Notes under the pieces: generated by a model
Told to the model about the DNA's origin: nothing
What the model saw: only the letters and a program-made list of their open reading frames with translations
Databases searched by the model: none
Shown: in pieces, positions 7,014 to 16,216 of the stretch
How the letters are laid out: each line of letters opens with the position of its first letter
Numbering within the stretch: the stretch's first letter is position 1
Assembly: GCA_038326325.1 (NCBI GenBank)
Contig: JBBQJW010000011.1
Span: 1 to 64,000, forward strand
Direction of reading: 5' to 3'
Origin: UBA10324 sp038326325
Lineage (GTDB): Bacteria > Bacteroidota > Bacteroidia > Chitinophagales > UBA10324
Length of the DNA: 64,000 nt
Translations under genes and position numbers: made by a program

Positions 7014-7979
7014 ATGATAATCATCACAGGTGCTGCGGGTTTTATAGGTTCATGTTTAGTCAAAGGTTTGAACGATGCCGGTTATTATAATCTTGGATTG
7101 GTGGATGATTTTTCTTCAGAAAGAAAGAAGGAAAACTATTCGACCAAGAAATTCCTAAACATCATTCAACGGTCAGAGTTTATTGACTGGTTTGATTTGC
7201 AGCACGACAGCATTGATTTTATTTTTCACCTTGGCGCACGAACAAACACAGCAGAGTTCAATGTCAATTTGCTGAATGATTTAAATCTGAATTACTCAAA
7301 AGAGATTTTCACCCGTTGCGCTAAGTATCAGATTCCGGTTGTGTATGCTTCGAGTGCTGCTACTTACGGCAATGGTGATTTGGGTTACAGTGATGATGAT
7401 TCAATCATTCCTTCGTTACAACCGTTGAATCCTTACGGTGTTTCGAAAAATGAATTTGATAAATGGGTGTTACAGCAAAATCAGTTCCCGCCTTCGTGGG
7501 TTGGTTTGAAATTTTTTAATGTGTACGGACCGAATGAATATCACAAAGCAAGAATGGCAAGTGTGATTTTTCATGGCTACAATCAGGTTAAGGGAGAAGG
7601 CAAAATGAATCTGTTTCGTTCGCACAAATCTGAGTTTGCAGATGGAATGCAGCAGCGAGATTTTATATATGTGAAGGATGTAGTGGAAGTGTTACACTTC
7701 TTTTTCAGTGAAAGAAATCATAATGGCATATACAATCTTGGCACAGGCAAGGCACGAACTTTTATTGATCTGGCAAATGGTTTATTCAGCGCTTTGAATC
7801 TTGAAACCAATATTGAATGGACGGATATCCCAGGAGACATTCGCGATAAGTATCAGTATTTTACACAAGCTGATATGAAAAAACTTCAGAGCATTGGTTA
7901 CACAAAATCTTTTACTTCATTAGAAGATGGAGTAAAAGATTATGTTTTGAATTATTTAGAAGGTAGAAAAGTCTGGTGA
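7014..7979 (+). CDS. hldD: ADP-L-glycero-D-manno-heptose 6-epimerase
   Basis: 321 aa, extended short-chain dehydrogenase/epimerase. It converts ADP-D-glycero-D-manno-heptose to the L-glycero form for LPS inner-core synthesis in the cytoplasm. The NAD(P)-binding glycine motif GAAGFIG is at residues 5-11, and the catalytic pair is in YGVSK (Tyr141, Lys145). FFNVYGPNEYHKARMASV is strongly characteristic of HldD/RfaD. The start was set at the ATG at 7014, which gives MIIITGAAGFIG with the Rossmann motif at the very N-terminus. An in-frame ATG at 6957 adds a low-complexity leader resembling intergenic repeat. A bidirectional terminator follows. Confidence 0.93.
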   Translation: MIIITGAAGFIGSCLVKGLNDAGYYNLGLVDDFSSERKKENYSTKKFLNIIQRSEFIDWFDLQHDSIDFIFHLGARTNTAEFNVNLLNDLNLNYSKEIFTRCAKYQIPVVYASSAATYGNGDLGYSDDDSIIPSLQPLNPYGVSKNEFDKWVLQQNQFPPSWVGLKFFNVYGPNEYHKARMASVIFHGYNQVKGEGKMNLFRSHKSEFADGMQQRDFIYVKDVVEVLHFFFSERNHNGIYNLGTGKARTFIDLANGLFSALNLETNIEWTDIPGDIRDKYQYFTQADMKKLQSIGYTKSFTSLEDGVKDYVLNYLEGRKVW

Positions 7980-8017
7980 GTAATGAATAGTGCTCCGAAG
8001 GAGTCTCTACAGGAAAA

Positions 8018-8052
8018 TAAAAAAAGCGATACAGGAGTATCGCTTTTTTATT
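8018..8052. terminator. Bidirectional terminator between hldD and tRNA-Ser
   Basis: AAAAAGCGATAC (8021-8032) pairs perfectly with GTATCGCTTTTT (8037-8048) around an AGGA loop. T runs lie on the downstream side for both strands, so it can end hldD (+) and the tRNA (-). Confidence 0.9.
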
Positions 8053-8057
8053 TTCAG

Positions 8058-8142
8058 CGGAGAGAAAGGGATTCGAACCCCTGGAACATTGCTGTTCAAC
8101 GGTTTTCAAGACCGCCGCTATCGACCGCTCAGCCATCTCTCC
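8058..8142 (-). tRNA. tRNA-Ser(UGA)
   Basis: 85 nt. The acceptor stem GGAGAGA pairs with TCTCTCC, and the discriminator base is G. The T arm is GGGGTTCGAATCCC. The anticodon UGA is at 8106-8108 (read on minus) within CTTGAAAA. A long variable arm, as expected for type II tRNA-Ser, is present between the anticodon stem and T arm. The CCA end is not encoded. This explains why no protein gene is found in the otherwise open frames here. Confidence 0.96.
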
Positions 8143-8308
8143 GACGCAAAAATAACCGCAGATTCCATTTAGCAAATTTTAAGAACACTTTCTTGATAAA
8201 TAAACTGAGAATAAGGACTATAAATCTTTTTCATTGTTCATTTTTGCAAATCAAATTGTAAGTTTCGTCATTCGATTCAATTCAAAAGTTTCATTTTAAA
8301 TTTTGCCC

Positions 8309-11300
8309 ATGAAGATTTACTTCTACACAATTTCAATTTTACTGCTTTTCACTTTTGCATCAAACTGCTTCGGAGCCGGAGTAGAACAACCTGTTTCAAC
8401 AAGCTATTCTTTTACCGAGAATAAGGGACAGCTGAAAAACACATCGAACTTAACTGCAAACGAGATTTTGTATTACTGTAACAGTGGGTCAGTGGGAATT
8501 TATATTGGTAGGGATAGATTGTATTATGTTTTTACAAAAAGCACTAATACCGATTTGCCCAATGATGATAAAAACGAAATGCCATCGGAGAAGAGCGGTA
8601 CTGAAAACTTTAGAGTTGAAATAAAATTAGTTAATGCTTCTTCAGCCAGTGAGGTGAGTACAGATGAACAAACTCCTTTGGTTTCAAATTATTTTAATCC
8701 TGAGTTTCCCAATGGAATTTCAGTTCATAATTTTAAAAAGATAAAATTATTGAATGTGTATGATGGTATAGATTGGGTTTTATATTTTAAAGAAGAAAAT
8801 GGAAAAACAATATTCAAATATGATTTTGAAGTGAAGAAGGGTGCTGATGCGAGTCAAATAAAATTGCAGTGCGATGGTGCGACAAAAATCTCAAAATCAT
8901 TAAGTGGTGGTATTGATATTGAAACTCCATTCGGAAAAATTCAGGATGGAAAACCTGTTTCGTATTTAGCTTCTTCAAAACAAAATGTAAAATCTTCTTT
9001 TAAATTATCGGGCAACCAATTAAGTTTTGATGTGAGCAATAACAGCAATGAAAATTTAGTGATTGACCCAACCGTTTTATGGTCAACTTACTTTGGGTAC
9101 AACGGCGATGAACATGGTCGGTCTATTATTGTAGGAAGCGATGGATATGTTTATGCAGCAGGTTTTACAAACAGCACAAACTTTCCGGTTTTAAATGGTT
9201 ACAGCTCGCCGTTTCATGACGCGTTTGACGGATGGGTCATGAAACTTTCCCCAGCGCTGCAACCTTTGTGGGTGACTTATTATGGCGGAAGTCTTGCTGA
9301 TGTTTGTCGAGCAATTGAACCTGACTCAGCAGGAAATGTATTTGTTGGAATGGAAACACGAAGTGCTGATATGCCAACATTCAATGCATATCAACCTGCA
9401 AAAAGTGATACTGATGATTTCTTTGTTTTGAAGTTAAATCCAAGTGGTTTTCCAATTTGGGCGAGTTTCTATGGCGGAAATAATCTGGATGCAATGCGCA
9501 GAATTAAGTTGAGTCATCTTGGATACTTGGTTGCGTCCGGATATTCACGAAGCACAAATTTTCCAATGATAAATCCTATTCAGGCAACCAATGCAGGTTC
9601 TGCGGATGCAGTTATTATGAAATTAAGTATGGCTACAGGCTTTCCAATATGGTCAACTTATTATGGTGGTTCTGGTTATGATGAGCCTGTTGGAATCACT
9701 TTGGATAACAACAATAATATTTTTGTTGTTGGAACAACCGAGAGTGCAAATTTCCCGATTATGAATGCATACCAATCGGTACTTAAGGGAACGAGTGACA
9801 TTTTTGTTTTGAAATTAAATTCGAATTTAACAACAGCATGGGCGACATTCATTGGTTGTACTGAAACTGATGATGGAAACGGAATTGCTGTTGATAATGC
9901 AGGCAGTTGTTTCATTGTTGGTTCTACAACAAAAGGAAATTATCCAAGATTAAATGCATGGCAAACAACAATTAAACTACCTGCTGACGCTGTTGTTTCT
10001 AAGTTCAGTGCAACAGGAGGATTGCTATGGTCAACTTTTATTGGTGGAGTTGGAACAGAAGATGGTCAATCAATAGCGGTAGATAATTTAGGAAATGTAT
10101 TGGTTACAGGTTATACATTAAGCACTTCATATCCGTTACTTAATCCAACACAAGCTGTATTTGGGGGCTCGCGCGATGCGTTTATTGTAAGGTTTAAAAA
10201 CAATGGAGTTGGATTGATGTCAACTTATTACGGTGGAAGCAATAAAGAACAAGCAAGGTGTATTGCAGTTGATAATAATGGAAATGCTTATGTTGTTGGT
10301 TCGACTGGTAGCACTGATTTACCGCTGTTAAATTCATTTCAATCAGCAAATGGAACTGTTGGGAGTACCTCTGGCGATTGTTTTATGATGAAAATAAATT
10401 ATTCGCTTGCTCCTAAGCCAGCCATAACTGTTACAGGTTCAAACCCAAAGTGTAACACTACTGATTTTGTAACTTTATTTAGCAGCAATGCGACCGGAAA
10501 TATCTGGTCGAATGGTGCAACAACACAGAGCATTTCGGTTCAGCAGGCAGGAAATTATTTTGTAAAAACTTATGATTCAACAGGTGTGGGTGTTACATCT
10601 GATACATTAGTTATACAGAATAGTTTACTTGTCGGATATGCCTCTGACTCACTTTCATACTCAAATCTTTGTGAGAGTACATCATTTAATCTGATGTCGC
10701 CTGTTATCAATGGCGCAGTTTATAGTTGGATCGGACCAAATGGATTTGTTTCTTCAGTTGCAAATCCTGTGTTGAGCAATTTGCAAAATGCTGCTTTGGG
10801 GATTTATACATGTAGTGTAACAGTGGGTAATTGTTCTGCTTTGGTTCGAAAAGTAAATCTCTTAAATTTTTTCAGTCAGTTAACTCCTACAAACACATCT
10901 TTCAGCGGACCAGTTTGTCAGGGCGGTCAGTTCACTTTACAAACAGATAGTATTTCAGGAGTGCAATTTTTATGGAGTGGTCCAAATGGATTTAGTGCAA
11001 ATTCAAGAATTGTGATAATATCAAATGCACTTGCCGGATATGCGGGAGATTATTCCGTGAAATGGATTTTAGATGGATGTCAAAGTTTACCTGCAACTGT
11101 TACAGTTAATGTATATGCACAACCTGTTGCAGATGCCGGACAGGATTTGCTTGCCTGCAACGGAATTAATTCTGCTGTGCTTGATGGTGTAACACCTTCA
11201 ATAGGAACTGGAGTAATGACTTGCACTACATTGCCTCATGCAACTATTCAAAACATAAATAATGCGAATACTCCGGTTAGCAATTTGAGGGTAGGCACAA

Positions 11301-11926
11301 ACCAATTCAAGTGGACGGTTTCAAACGGAACTTGTTCTCCAGTTTATGATATTGTGATTGTAAAATATACTACTGCTGCAAATTTCGGATGCATTAAACC
11401 TTCAAATCTTGCTCAGGCAATTAATGGCATCAGCGCAATATTAAGTTGGTCGAATTGCTCCATTGCCGATCAGTTTCAAGTGAGATATACAGTAAATAAT
11501 GTGTCGCATAATGTAACAACTACGAATTATACAATGACTCTGAACAATCTTTCTCCGGGCACATACACATGGAAAGTGCGGCCTAAGTGTAACGGTGTCT
11601 GGTCAACTTATTCAGAAATCAAGACTTTTGTGATAGGTGGTTCAATTGCAAAAATCAATGATGGTTCAAGACAAGATCTGTTACAGTTGTTTCCTAATCC
11701 GGTTTCAGATCAGTTAAATGTTGATTTTAATATTGTAACTACAGGTGAATACAAGATGGAGGTTTTTGATATGTATGGAAGAAGAATTATTTCCAAAACT
11801 GATAATTATGATGAAGGTGAATGGGTAGAGCAATTATTCATCGGTGAATTAAGAAGTGGTATTTATACAATGATGATAAAAGGCAATGACGGATTTATGC
11901 TTTCAAAAAATTTTGTAAAACAATAA
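8309..11926 (+). CDS. Large secreted SBBP-repeat protein with T9SS type A sorting domain
   Basis: 1205 aa. A signal peptide (about 1-24, ending CFGA) leads into the conserved N-terminal domain starting FTENKGQL (DUF7948-type, about 30-255). About eight repeats of roughly 60 residues follow (about 260-710). Each resembles D..GNVYVVGSTxSxNFPxxNxYQ plus DxFVxKLNxxLxxxWSTYYGG, the SBBP (beta-propeller-related) repeat. Ig/PKD-like domains (about 715-1025) and a fibronectin III-like domain (about 1030-1120) precede a C-terminal domain with LQLFPNPVSDQLNVDF and GIYTMMIKGNDG, the T9SS type A signal. It is therefore an outer-membrane-exported surface or secreted protein. Binding partner unknown. ATG at 8309 was preferred over an in-frame TTG six bases earlier. 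Confidence 0.88.
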   Translation: MKIYFYTISILLLFTFASNCFGAGVEQPVSTSYSFTENKGQLKNTSNLTANEILYYCNSGSVGIYIGRDRLYYVFTKSTNTDLPNDDKNEMPSEKSGTENFRVEIKLVNASSASEVSTDEQTPLVSNYFNPEFPNGISVHNFKKIKLLNVYDGIDWVLYFKEENGKTIFKYDFEVKKGADASQIKLQCDGATKISKSLSGGIDIETPFGKIQDGKPVSYLASSKQNVKSSFKLSGNQLSFDVSNNSNENLVIDPTVLWSTYFGYNGDEHGRSIIVGSDGYVYAAGFTNSTNFPVLNGYSSPFHDAFDGWVMKLSPALQPLWVTYYGGSLADVCRAIEPDSAGNVFVGMETRSADMPTFNAYQPAKSDTDDFFVLKLNPSGFPIWASFYGGNNLDAMRRIKLSHLGYLVASGYSRSTNFPMINPIQATNAGSADAVIMKLSMATGFPIWSTYYGGSGYDEPVGITLDNNNNIFVVGTTESANFPIMNAYQSVLKGTSDIFVLKLNSNLTTAWATFIGCTETDDGNGIAVDNAGSCFIVGSTTKGNYPRLNAWQTTIKLPADAVVSKFSATGGLLWSTFIGGVGTEDGQSIAVDNLGNVLVTGYTLSTSYPLLNPTQAVFGGSRDAFIVRFKNNGVGLMSTYYGGSNKEQARCIAVDNNGNAYVVGSTGSTDLPLLNSFQSANGTVGSTSGDCFMMKINYSLAPKPAITVTGSNPKCNTTDFVTLFSSNATGNIWSNGATTQSISVQQAGNYFVKTYDSTGVGVTSDTLVIQNSLLVGYASDSLSYSNLCESTSFNLMSPVINGAVYSWIGPNGFVSSVANPVLSNLQNAALGIYTCSVTVGNCSALVRKVNLLNFFSQLTPTNTSFSGPVCQGGQFTLQTDSISGVQFLWSGPNGFSANSRIVIISNALAGYAGDYSVKWILDGCQSLPATVTVNVYAQPVADAGQDLLACNGINSAVLDGVTPSIGTGVMTCTTLPHATIQNINNANTPVSNLRVGTNQFKWTVSNGTCSPVYDIVIVKYTTAANFGCIKPSNLAQAINGISAILSWSNCSIADQFQVRYTVNNVSHNVTTTNYTMTLNNLSPGTYTWKVRPKCNGVWSTYSEIKTFVIGGSIAKINDGSRQDLLQLFPNPVSDQLNVDFNIVTTGEYKMEVFDMYGRRIISKTDNYDEGEWVEQLFIGELRSGIYTMMIKGNDGFMLSKNFVKQ

Positions 11927-13207
11927 TCAGATAATTTCTGCAACTACAAAAGTGCTTCCTCCTATGAATATTAAATCATTTGAGGAAGCATTTTTTTTTG
12001 CTTCTTCAAAGGCCGATTCTACTGAAGGGAAATAGTTGCCTTTCAATCCGATTGCTATTGCTTCTTCAAATAATATTTTTTCATCTAATCCTCTTGGTAT
12101 CGAAGGTTTGCATAAATAGTAAATGAAATTTTTCGGGAGCAGTTCGAGAATATTTTTTCGGTCTTTATCACCAACCATTCCCAAAACAAAATGAACTCTT
12201 TCTTTCTTTATGGAATGAATTTGTTCTGTCACTTCTTTTATTCCTGCTTCGTTGTGACCAACATCGGCAATAGTCAATGGGTTAGTTTGAAGAATTTCCC
12301 AACGACCACGCAAACCTGTAATTTGTTTTGTATTGGAAAGAGCTATGTGAATTTGTTCATCTGAAATTTTAAAACCCTGTATTTGTAATTCTGTTACAGC
12401 AGCAAGCACAGTGCAAATATTTTTCTGCTGATAATTTCCGGAAAGGTCAAGAGTGAAATTCAGATTTTCATTTTCAACTGTAACAGAAATAGTTTGACTG
12501 ATTTCTGAATATTTTTGTTCTGTTATTTTGTAATATTCATCTGCAAAAACAATTTTTGCATCTTGGTCTTTCGCCTTTTGAACAAAAACATTTTTTATTT
12601 CTGGAAGCGTTTCACCAATCACAACTGGAATATTCTGTTTGATGATTCCGGCTTTTTCAATTGTAATTTTTTCAAGGGTATCACCCAGCAAATCTTTGTG
12701 GTCGTAGCTGATATTGGTGATAATGGAAAGGAGAGGAGTAATGATGTTGGTGGAATCTAATCTTCCACCCAATCCGGTTTCAATCACTGCTATATCCACT
12801 TTTTCTTCTGCAAAAAACTCAAATGCTAATCCAACAGTCCATTCGAAAAACGAAGGATTTATTTCTTCAAACTGTTTCGAATATTTTTCAACGAAGTCAG
12901 TTACCTTCTTTTCTGAAATCATTTCACCATTTATTCGGATGCGCTCGCGAAAATCTTTTAAGTGGGGCGAAGTATAAAGCCCTGTTTTATATCCTGCGGT
13001 TTGCAAAATGGCTGCAAGCATGTGTGATGTAGAACCTTTTCCATTCGTACCCGCAATGTGAATACTTCTGAATTTATTTTGAGGGTTGTGTAACAGTTCG
13101 CAAATCGCAATCGTGTTATTCAAATCAGCTTTGTATGCAGCCGCACCAATGCGATGAAACATTGGTAGTTTAGAGTAGAGATAATCAAGTGTTTTGGAAT
13201 AGTTCAT
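11927..13207 (-). CDS. folC: Bifunctional folylpolyglutamate synthase / dihydrofolate synthase
   Basis: 426 aa, Mur-ligase family. It adds glutamate to dihydropteroate and to reduced folates using ATP. The P-loop is GTNGKGSTSHMLA, followed by YKTGLYTSPHLKDFRERI, the characteristic FolC folate-binding region. ETGLGGRLDSTN and ISYDHKDLLG (Mg/ATP site) are also clear, and the C-terminal domain has FVLGMVGDKDR. Start: ATG codons at 13210 and 13207 are adjacent. A -7 element (TACATTTG, minus 13222-13215) would place the RNA start at or beside them, so the mRNA may be nearly leaderless. A longer frame to 13264 runs through that promoter and was rejected. The stop abuts the stop of the convergent SBBP gene (11926). 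Confidence 0.93.
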   Translation of the reverse strand: MNYSKTLDYLYSKLPMFHRIGAAAYKADLNNTIAICELLHNPQNKFRSIHIAGTNGKGSTSHMLAAILQTAGYKTGLYTSPHLKDFRERIRINGEMISEKKVTDFVEKYSKQFEEINPSFFEWTVGLAFEFFAEEKVDIAVIETGLGGRLDSTNIITPLLSIITNISYDHKDLLGDTLEKITIEKAGIIKQNIPVVIGETLPEIKNVFVQKAKDQDAKIVFADEYYKITEQKYSEISQTISVTVENENLNFTLDLSGNYQQKNICTVLAAVTELQIQGFKISDEQIHIALSNTKQITGLRGRWEILQTNPLTIADVGHNEAGIKEVTEQIHSIKKERVHFVLGMVGDKDRKNILELLPKNFIYYLCKPSIPRGLDEKILFEEAIAIGLKGNYFPSVESAFEEAKKNASSNDLIFIGGSTFVVAEII

Positions 13208-13214
13208 CATTAAG

Positions 13215-13222
13215 CAAATGTA
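13215..13222 (-). promoter_or_regulatory. -7 element upstream of folC
   Basis: TACATTTG on the minus strand matches TAnnTTTG. I see no TTG at the usual upstream distance, so support is partial. Confidence 0.35.
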
Positions 13223-13310
13223 AATTTTGAAATAGCATTTTGAATAATGACTTAAGAATGACATTGAATTTAATTAATGAATTTATCTTGCATCAGTAAA
13301 TTCTTTCAAC

Positions 13311-14960
13311 CTGAAAAAAATAATTACACTTTTTGTTTTAATAATTTCTCTTTCAAAAATTTCTGATGCGCAACTTGCCATTCAGGAAAACGACACAACT
13401 ATTTGTCTGAATAACTATCTAACACTTCACGCAATTTCAACGGCAAGCTCGAATTTAACTTCAATGAATTTGTCTGATGATATTTTCAGTTGGTCAATTC
13501 AAATTGGATTCTCTTTTAATTTTTATGGCAACTCTTTTTTAAAGTGCATTGCGTCATCAAATGGGTATTTGAGTTTTGATACAACTTTTGCCGGACAATC
13601 TTCATATTACCCATTGCAATCTGCGAATCCACTTCCTGATTCAAGTGCTCCTCTGAATTCAATCATGGCTTCATGGAGCGACCTTAATCCATCTTTATCT
13701 ATAGGTGGTGAAATTAGTTTTGGAACCTTCGGTATAATGCCGAATAGATTCTTCGTTTTAAATTATTGTTCCGTCCCATCTTTCTGGTGCAATAATAATT
13801 TTAACAATCTTCAGATTATCTTATTTGAAAATTCCAATATCATTGAAATACATGTTGGAGAAAAGGATATCTGCACTACAATGAATAATGATTTTGCAGT
13901 TGAAGGATTGCAAAATTCATCTGCAACTTCTGCGTCAATAGTTCCCGGAAGAAATTATCCTTCGCAGTGGTCCACTTATAACGATGCAAGAAGATTTACT
14001 CCGAATGCTACTTATACTGACTACACAATTGACTCAATTGCTTTTGCGCCTGTACCAATGATTGGCTATCCATCCTGGATTCTGGACTCTGTTGTAATTG
14101 GAATGGGGCCAACGATTTCTGTTACACCTTTGCAAACGACTACTTATCATTTAACGACTTCAGGTTGCAGCAACTTTGATGACTCAATTAAAATTTACAC
14201 TTCAACATTTGATACCAGCTTCAGTATTCATAATCCAATCTGTCCTGATTCGGAAGGATACATCGGATTTGAATGTTCAAATGGAACCGGTCCTTATAAT
14301 TTCGTTTGGGAGAATACATCATACGCTATTATTCAAACTACAACAAACAGCGGAACTGATACACTTAGTGGTTTAGCACATGGAACATATCATCTTTTTG
14401 TAACTGATTCAGCAGGATGTACAGATCCCGGAACGATGTATCTCTACAATTTCGTCATCACTAATCCACAGAATTTTACTTTTGGAAATGTTATTGTTGA
14501 TGCAAGTTGCCTAATATGTAATGATGGAAGTGTAACAGTAAATATTGCAGGTGGAACTCCACCTTATTTGTATTTATGGAATACAGGAGATTCAACCCCC
14601 ACTATTCTCAATGAACCACCCGGCACATATTTTTTTACTGTAACTGATAACAATGGTTGTGTTAGTTATGATACAGTGTTTATCAGTGTCGCAAATGGAA
14701 TTGCAAACATCAATTCAATTTCCTCCTTTGAGATTTCGCCAAACCCGGCTCACGATAAAATTATTTTATCAGGAAAATTCTTGAATAATGAAAATATATC
14801 TGTAACAGACTTGTTAGGTCGGGCATTAATTGAAATAGAAATCAATGCTACTTCAGAAAAGCAAATAATTGATATTACTTCACTGAATGAGGGAATTTAC
14901 ATATTGAAATTTCAAACGCCCAATAGCAGCTCTGAGATAAGTAAGTTCGTAAAGAAATAA
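13311..14960 (+). CDS. Secreted protein with SprB-like repeats and T9SS type A domain; probable CTG start
   Basis: 549 aa from the proposed start. The first ATG in frame is at 13464, but the same frame is open back to 13281. From the CTG at 13311 it encodes KKIITLFVLIISLSKISDAQ, a clear signal peptide with a cleavage site before QLA. No ATG, GTG or TTG occurs in frame upstream of 13464, so either CTG (or another rare codon) is used or a start was lost by mutation. The mature part has a beta-rich domain (about 50-210). SprB-like segments follow: GTGPYNFVWENTS..DTLSGLAHGTYHLFVTDSAGC and GGTPPYLYLWNTGD..PGTYFFTVTDNNGC are the typical gliding-adhesin repeat. The end carries a T9SS tail (FEISPNPAHDKIIL, GIYILKFQT). 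Likely exported to the cell surface. Confidence 0.78.
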   Translation: MKKIITLFVLIISLSKISDAQLAIQENDTTICLNNYLTLHAISTASSNLTSMNLSDDIFSWSIQIGFSFNFYGNSFLKCIASSNGYLSFDTTFAGQSSYYPLQSANPLPDSSAPLNSIMASWSDLNPSLSIGGEISFGTFGIMPNRFFVLNYCSVPSFWCNNNFNNLQIILFENSNIIEIHVGEKDICTTMNNDFAVEGLQNSSATSASIVPGRNYPSQWSTYNDARRFTPNATYTDYTIDSIAFAPVPMIGYPSWILDSVVIGMGPTISVTPLQTTTYHLTTSGCSNFDDSIKIYTSTFDTSFSIHNPICPDSEGYIGFECSNGTGPYNFVWENTSYAIIQTTTNSGTDTLSGLAHGTYHLFVTDSAGCTDPGTMYLYNFVITNPQNFTFGNVIVDASCLICNDGSVTVNIAGGTPPYLYLWNTGDSTPTILNEPPGTYFFTVTDNNGCVSYDTVFISVANGIANINSISSFEISPNPAHDKIILSGKFLNNENISVTDLLGRALIEIEINATSEKQIIDITSLNEGIYILKFQTPNSSSEISKFVKK

Positions 14961-14969
14961 TTCTTCTTA

Positions 14970-15806
14970 CTACTTCGCTTTGAAATTATATGTGATGGTT
15001 CCGAACTGTTCGTCCGTTGCTCCTGAGTTTGCATCAAACTGTGCAGCCAATGAGGCTATCCTGGCAAGATTAAATAAATAGGTTGATGTAGTTGTCGAGC
15101 CTTGTGCAGGACCATCAGCGGAAATAACTTTTCCCTGTTTATTGACTTTAATTTTTACAACAACAATTCCTGTTTCCTGCGAAGTATTATTAAGGGAAGG
15201 TTTTTTCATCATTGTTCTTCCAGTAAGACTATATTTATTTCCATCACCAAAACCACCTGGTCCGCCGTTGATTCCCGGAGTTCCATTATAATTTGTTCCT
15301 GTAGGAGTTCCATTCAATTGACCTTTGTCGCCAGAGTGAGTTCCGTCTCCTTCACTCGTACTGTTTGTGTTAGTCCAACCTTTAAAAACAGCTTTGGGTT
15401 GTTCCTTTTTGACTTCTGTTTTGTTTTCAGTTTTCGTAACTGTTACAGTAGTCGTTTTTTTCTTTTTGGTGTCCTCCTTCTTTTTTGTGTTTACTACAAC
15501 ATCAGAATTTTCCTGTGAAATAATTTTCTCTCCCGTATTTTTTTCAGGGGCAGTAGGTTTTACGGCTTGAGGCAATACGGGAGCTACTTCAGTCGCGATC
15601 GGCTGCACATCGCCCATTCCATCATCCATGTAGCCGAAATTGATTTCAACTCCGCCACTGTCCCACGCAGGAATCGGTGGTGTCACACCTGTGAGGAAAA
15701 AGAAAAGGATAAGTAATATTCCATGTATTGCAATGGAAGTGATAATTCCTTTTACCTGATTTTGTTTTTCAATCCGGTCGTTTTCCGCTTCAAACAGACG
15801 AGCCAT
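14970..15806 (-). CDS. tonB: TonB-family energy transducer
   Basis: 278 aa. A short cytoplasmic N-terminus precedes one membrane segment (GIITSIAIHGILLILFFFL, about 20-38). A periplasmic linker rich in Lys, Thr and Glu follows (KKKEDTKKKKTTTVTVT, about 105-130), then a Gly/Asn-rich section. The C-terminal domain has GIVVVKIKVNKQGKVISA, the start of a TonB-like fold. It couples proton motive force harvested by ExbBD to outer-membrane receptors. It is the third gene of exbB-exbD-tonB, starting 5 nt after exbD. A classic YP box is not seen. The TonB-dependent receptor at 22720 could be one client, by inference. Confidence 0.82.
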   Translation of the reverse strand: MARLFEAENDRIEKQNQVKGIITSIAIHGILLILFFFLTGVTPPIPAWDSGGVEINFGYMDDGMGDVQPIATEVAPVLPQAVKPTAPEKNTGEKIISQENSDVVVNTKKKEDTKKKKTTTVTVTKTENKTEVKKEQPKAVFKGWTNTNSTSEGDGTHSGDKGQLNGTPTGTNYNGTPGINGGPGGFGDGNKYSLTGRTMMKKPSLNNTSQETGIVVVKIKVNKQGKVISADGPAQGSTTTSTYLFNLARIASLAAQFDANSGATDEQFGTITYNFKAK

Positions 15807-15811
15807 TTTGT

Positions 15812-16216
15812 TTATTTTTTATTTTGAACTGCAAGCACCATTCGCACTTTTAGTTTAGCACCGATATCAAGTATGTCAACAAAATCCTGAACGCTGAGCG
15901 ATTGGTCAACCTTCAATACTACTGAAGGGTCAACAATGGTTTTTATTTTTGCCTGTAACGCTGTTTCTAATTGGTCAATTGAAACAGGCGCATCATCAAT
16001 TGTTACACTTCTGTTTGCGTCAACTGTTACAGTAATCATTTTCTTTGCAACAGTTTGTTCGCCTGTAGCGCGGGGCAAAATCAGTTTTATCACTGACGGA
16101 TTTACCATCGTAGAAATAATTAAAAAGAACAACAGCAGCATGAACATGATATCGTTCAGCGAGCTAGTACTCACTTCCGATGTTAGGCGACTTTTTCTTC
16201 CTCCTCTGAGATTCAT
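15812..16216 (-). CDS. exbD: Biopolymer transport protein ExbD
   Basis: 134 aa. The N-terminal membrane segment is DIMFMLLLFFLIISTMV (about 22-38), with the essential proton-translocating Asp just before it in LNDIMFMLL, as in ExbD/TolR. A periplasmic domain follows with VTVDANRSVTIDDAPV and VVLKVDQSLSVQDFVDILD. It forms the stator with ExbB in the inner membrane. Its ATG shares one base with the exbB stop codon (TAATG), implying translational coupling. Confidence 0.92.
   Translation of the reverse strand: MNLRGGRKSRLTSEVSTSSLNDIMFMLLLFFLIISTMVNPSVIKLILPRATGEQTVAKKMITVTVDANRSVTIDDAPVSIDQLETALQAKIKTIVDPSVVLKVDQSLSVQDFVDILDIGAKLKVRMVLAVQNKK

Noticed and set aside
7912..8261. Open frames on both strands near 8.0-8.2 kb
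   Set aside because: They run through a terminator hairpin and the tRNA-Ser gene, whose stems explain the sequence.
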